Origin: Desulfobacteraceae bacterium
GTDB taxonomy: Bacteria; Desulfobacterota; DSM-4660; Desulfatiglandales; Desulfatiglandaceae
Reading direction: 5' to 3'
Assembly: GCA_030613055.1 (NCBI GenBank)
Contig: JAUWMR010000035.1
Coordinates: forward strand, 1-40,182
DNA: 40,182 bases
The position numbers were made by a program, and so were the translations under genes. Every line of letters begins with the position of its first letter. Position 1 is the first letter of the stretch. The notes under the pieces were generated by a model, which saw nothing but the letters and a program-made list of their open reading frames with translations, had not been told where the DNA came from and did not search any database. This document shows positions 39,564-40,182 of the stretch, piece by piece.

Positions 39564-40182
39564 CTATGGCTGATATACGGTAAAAGTCTCTCCAGCAATG
39601 GTAATGGTGCCTGTCCGTGGACCTAAGCTACGGTGAAGGAACGAAACACTAAAAGTCACTGTTCCGTTTCCTGTTCCACTGTTACCTGAGCTTATATATA
39701 TCCACCTGTCATTACTTACAGCCGTCCACGAACAACCGGATTGCGTGGTTACGTTCACACTACCCCTCCCGCCAAATCTGTTAATATGTACACTGGTCGG
39801 GGCAATGGCATAGGTGCATACACCACCTCCGGCCTGATTTACGGTAAAAGTCTGTCCGGCAATGGTCATTGTGCCTGTACGCGCTGAACCTGTGTTTTCA
39901 TCAACCGAGTAATTGACTGTTCCACTTTCTGTTCCGCTGCCACCCGAGGTTACATGTATCCAGGCGTCATTACTCACAGCCGTCCACGGACAGCCGGATT
40001 GTGTGCTTACGTCCACGCTTCCCGCCCCGCCTGACAAGCTAAAATCTGCACTTGTCAGGTCAATGGCATAGGTGCATCCAGTGCCGGCCTGAATTACGGT
40101 AAAAATCTGTCCGGCAATGGTCATTGTGCCTGTACGCGCTGAACCTGTGTTTTCATCAACCGAGTAATTGACTGTTCCACTC
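39564..40182 (-). CDS. BACON-domain repeat protein, 5' end beyond the window
   Basis: The open frame runs off the right edge of the window, so only the last 205 or so codons are visible. They hold about two and a half tandem BACON-type (immunoglobulin-like) repeats of 85 residues. Each has GTMTIAGQTFTVNQAG, a CTYAI opening strand and TQSGCPWTAVSNDAWIHVTS. The DNA of successive repeats is nearly identical over 80 bases (39842-39925 and about 40097-40180), showing recent duplication. The final copy stops at FTVYQP, a normal end for such proteins. BACON domains usually sit in large secreted or surface proteins and may bind mucins or carbohydrates. The missing N-terminus prevents a firmer call. 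Confidence 0.82.
   Translation of the reverse strand, partial: SGTVNYSVDENTGSARTGTMTIAGQIFTVIQAGTGCTYAIDLTSADFSLSGGAGSVDVSTQSGCPWTAVSNDAWIHVTSGGSGTESGTVNYSVDENTGSARTGTMTIAGQTFTVNQAGGGVCTYAIAPTSVHINRFGGRGSVNVTTQSGCSWTAVSNDRWIYISSGNSGTGNGTVTFSVSFLHRSLGPRTGTITIAGETFTVYQP

Overview
The window looks like an accessory, polysaccharide-biosynthesis stretch from a Gram-negative bacterium. The Gram-negative signs are ABC-type O-antigen export genes, lipoboxes and several Sec signal peptides. The style suggests Desulfobacterota (former Deltaproteobacteria): long multidomain glycosyltransferases, AAA-ATPase-like/PD-(D/E)XK proteins, Uma2, several PIN-type toxin modules, and abundant palindromic and short-tandem intergenic repeats. 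That placement is an inference from gene content; there is no rRNA or tRNA to test it. No CRISPR array, tRNA, rRNA or intact insertion sequence was seen.

Layout. 1-4180 (+ strand): a UPF0175/DUF3368-PIN toxin-antitoxin pair, a Uma2 nuclease-like gene, a repeat-rich gap, and a large AAA-ATPase-like/PD-(D/E)XK protein followed by a 150-bp palindrome. 4188-8398 (- strand): a broken glycosyltransferase tail, two GT2 glycosyltransferases, a two-domain methyltransferase and a tiny membrane protein. 8399-17227 (- strand): a GDP-mannose 4,6-dehydratase without a normal start codon, a secreted subtilisin-like protease preceded by a stand-alone propeptide lipoprotein, small secreted proteins, an S74 (endosialidase chaperone) protein and a membrane sulfatase-like enzyme. 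17281-32674 (- strand): the main glycan operon. It has two overlapping ORFs that look like one four-glycosyltransferase gene split by a single extra G, then GT2, PIG-L deacetylase-GT2, methyltransferase-GNAT, GT2 and methyltransferase genes, and wzt. 32687-34869: wzm, separated from wzt by about 1.3 kb carrying a three-gene toxin-antitoxin-like module and a remnant of a wzt start. 35107-37335: a lone + strand GT4 gene facing a methyltransferase. 37446-39559: a second AAA-ATPase-like/PD-(D/E)XK gene bracketed by near-identical 75-bp direct repeats. 39564-end: the 3' part of a BACON-repeat protein.

How it fits together. Gmd supplies a GDP-6-deoxy-hexose precursor. The GT2/GT4 enzymes assemble a glycan, and methyltransferases, an acetyltransferase domain and a PIG-L deacetylase decorate it. 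Wzm/Wzt export it, with the Wzt C-terminal domain probably reading the chain end. The secreted protease, S74, BACON and sulfatase-like proteins point to cell-surface remodelling. Nuclease, nucleotidyltransferase and toxin-antitoxin genes are wedged into this locus at several points, often beside gene remnants, so it appears to be repeatedly broken and re-joined.

Strongest leads: the direct-repeat-bracketed ATPase/nuclease cassette; the frameshift-split four-module glycosyltransferase; the wzm/wzt locus split by a Phd-like/nuclease-like/DUF2283 module; and the protease with a separate propeptide lipoprotein.
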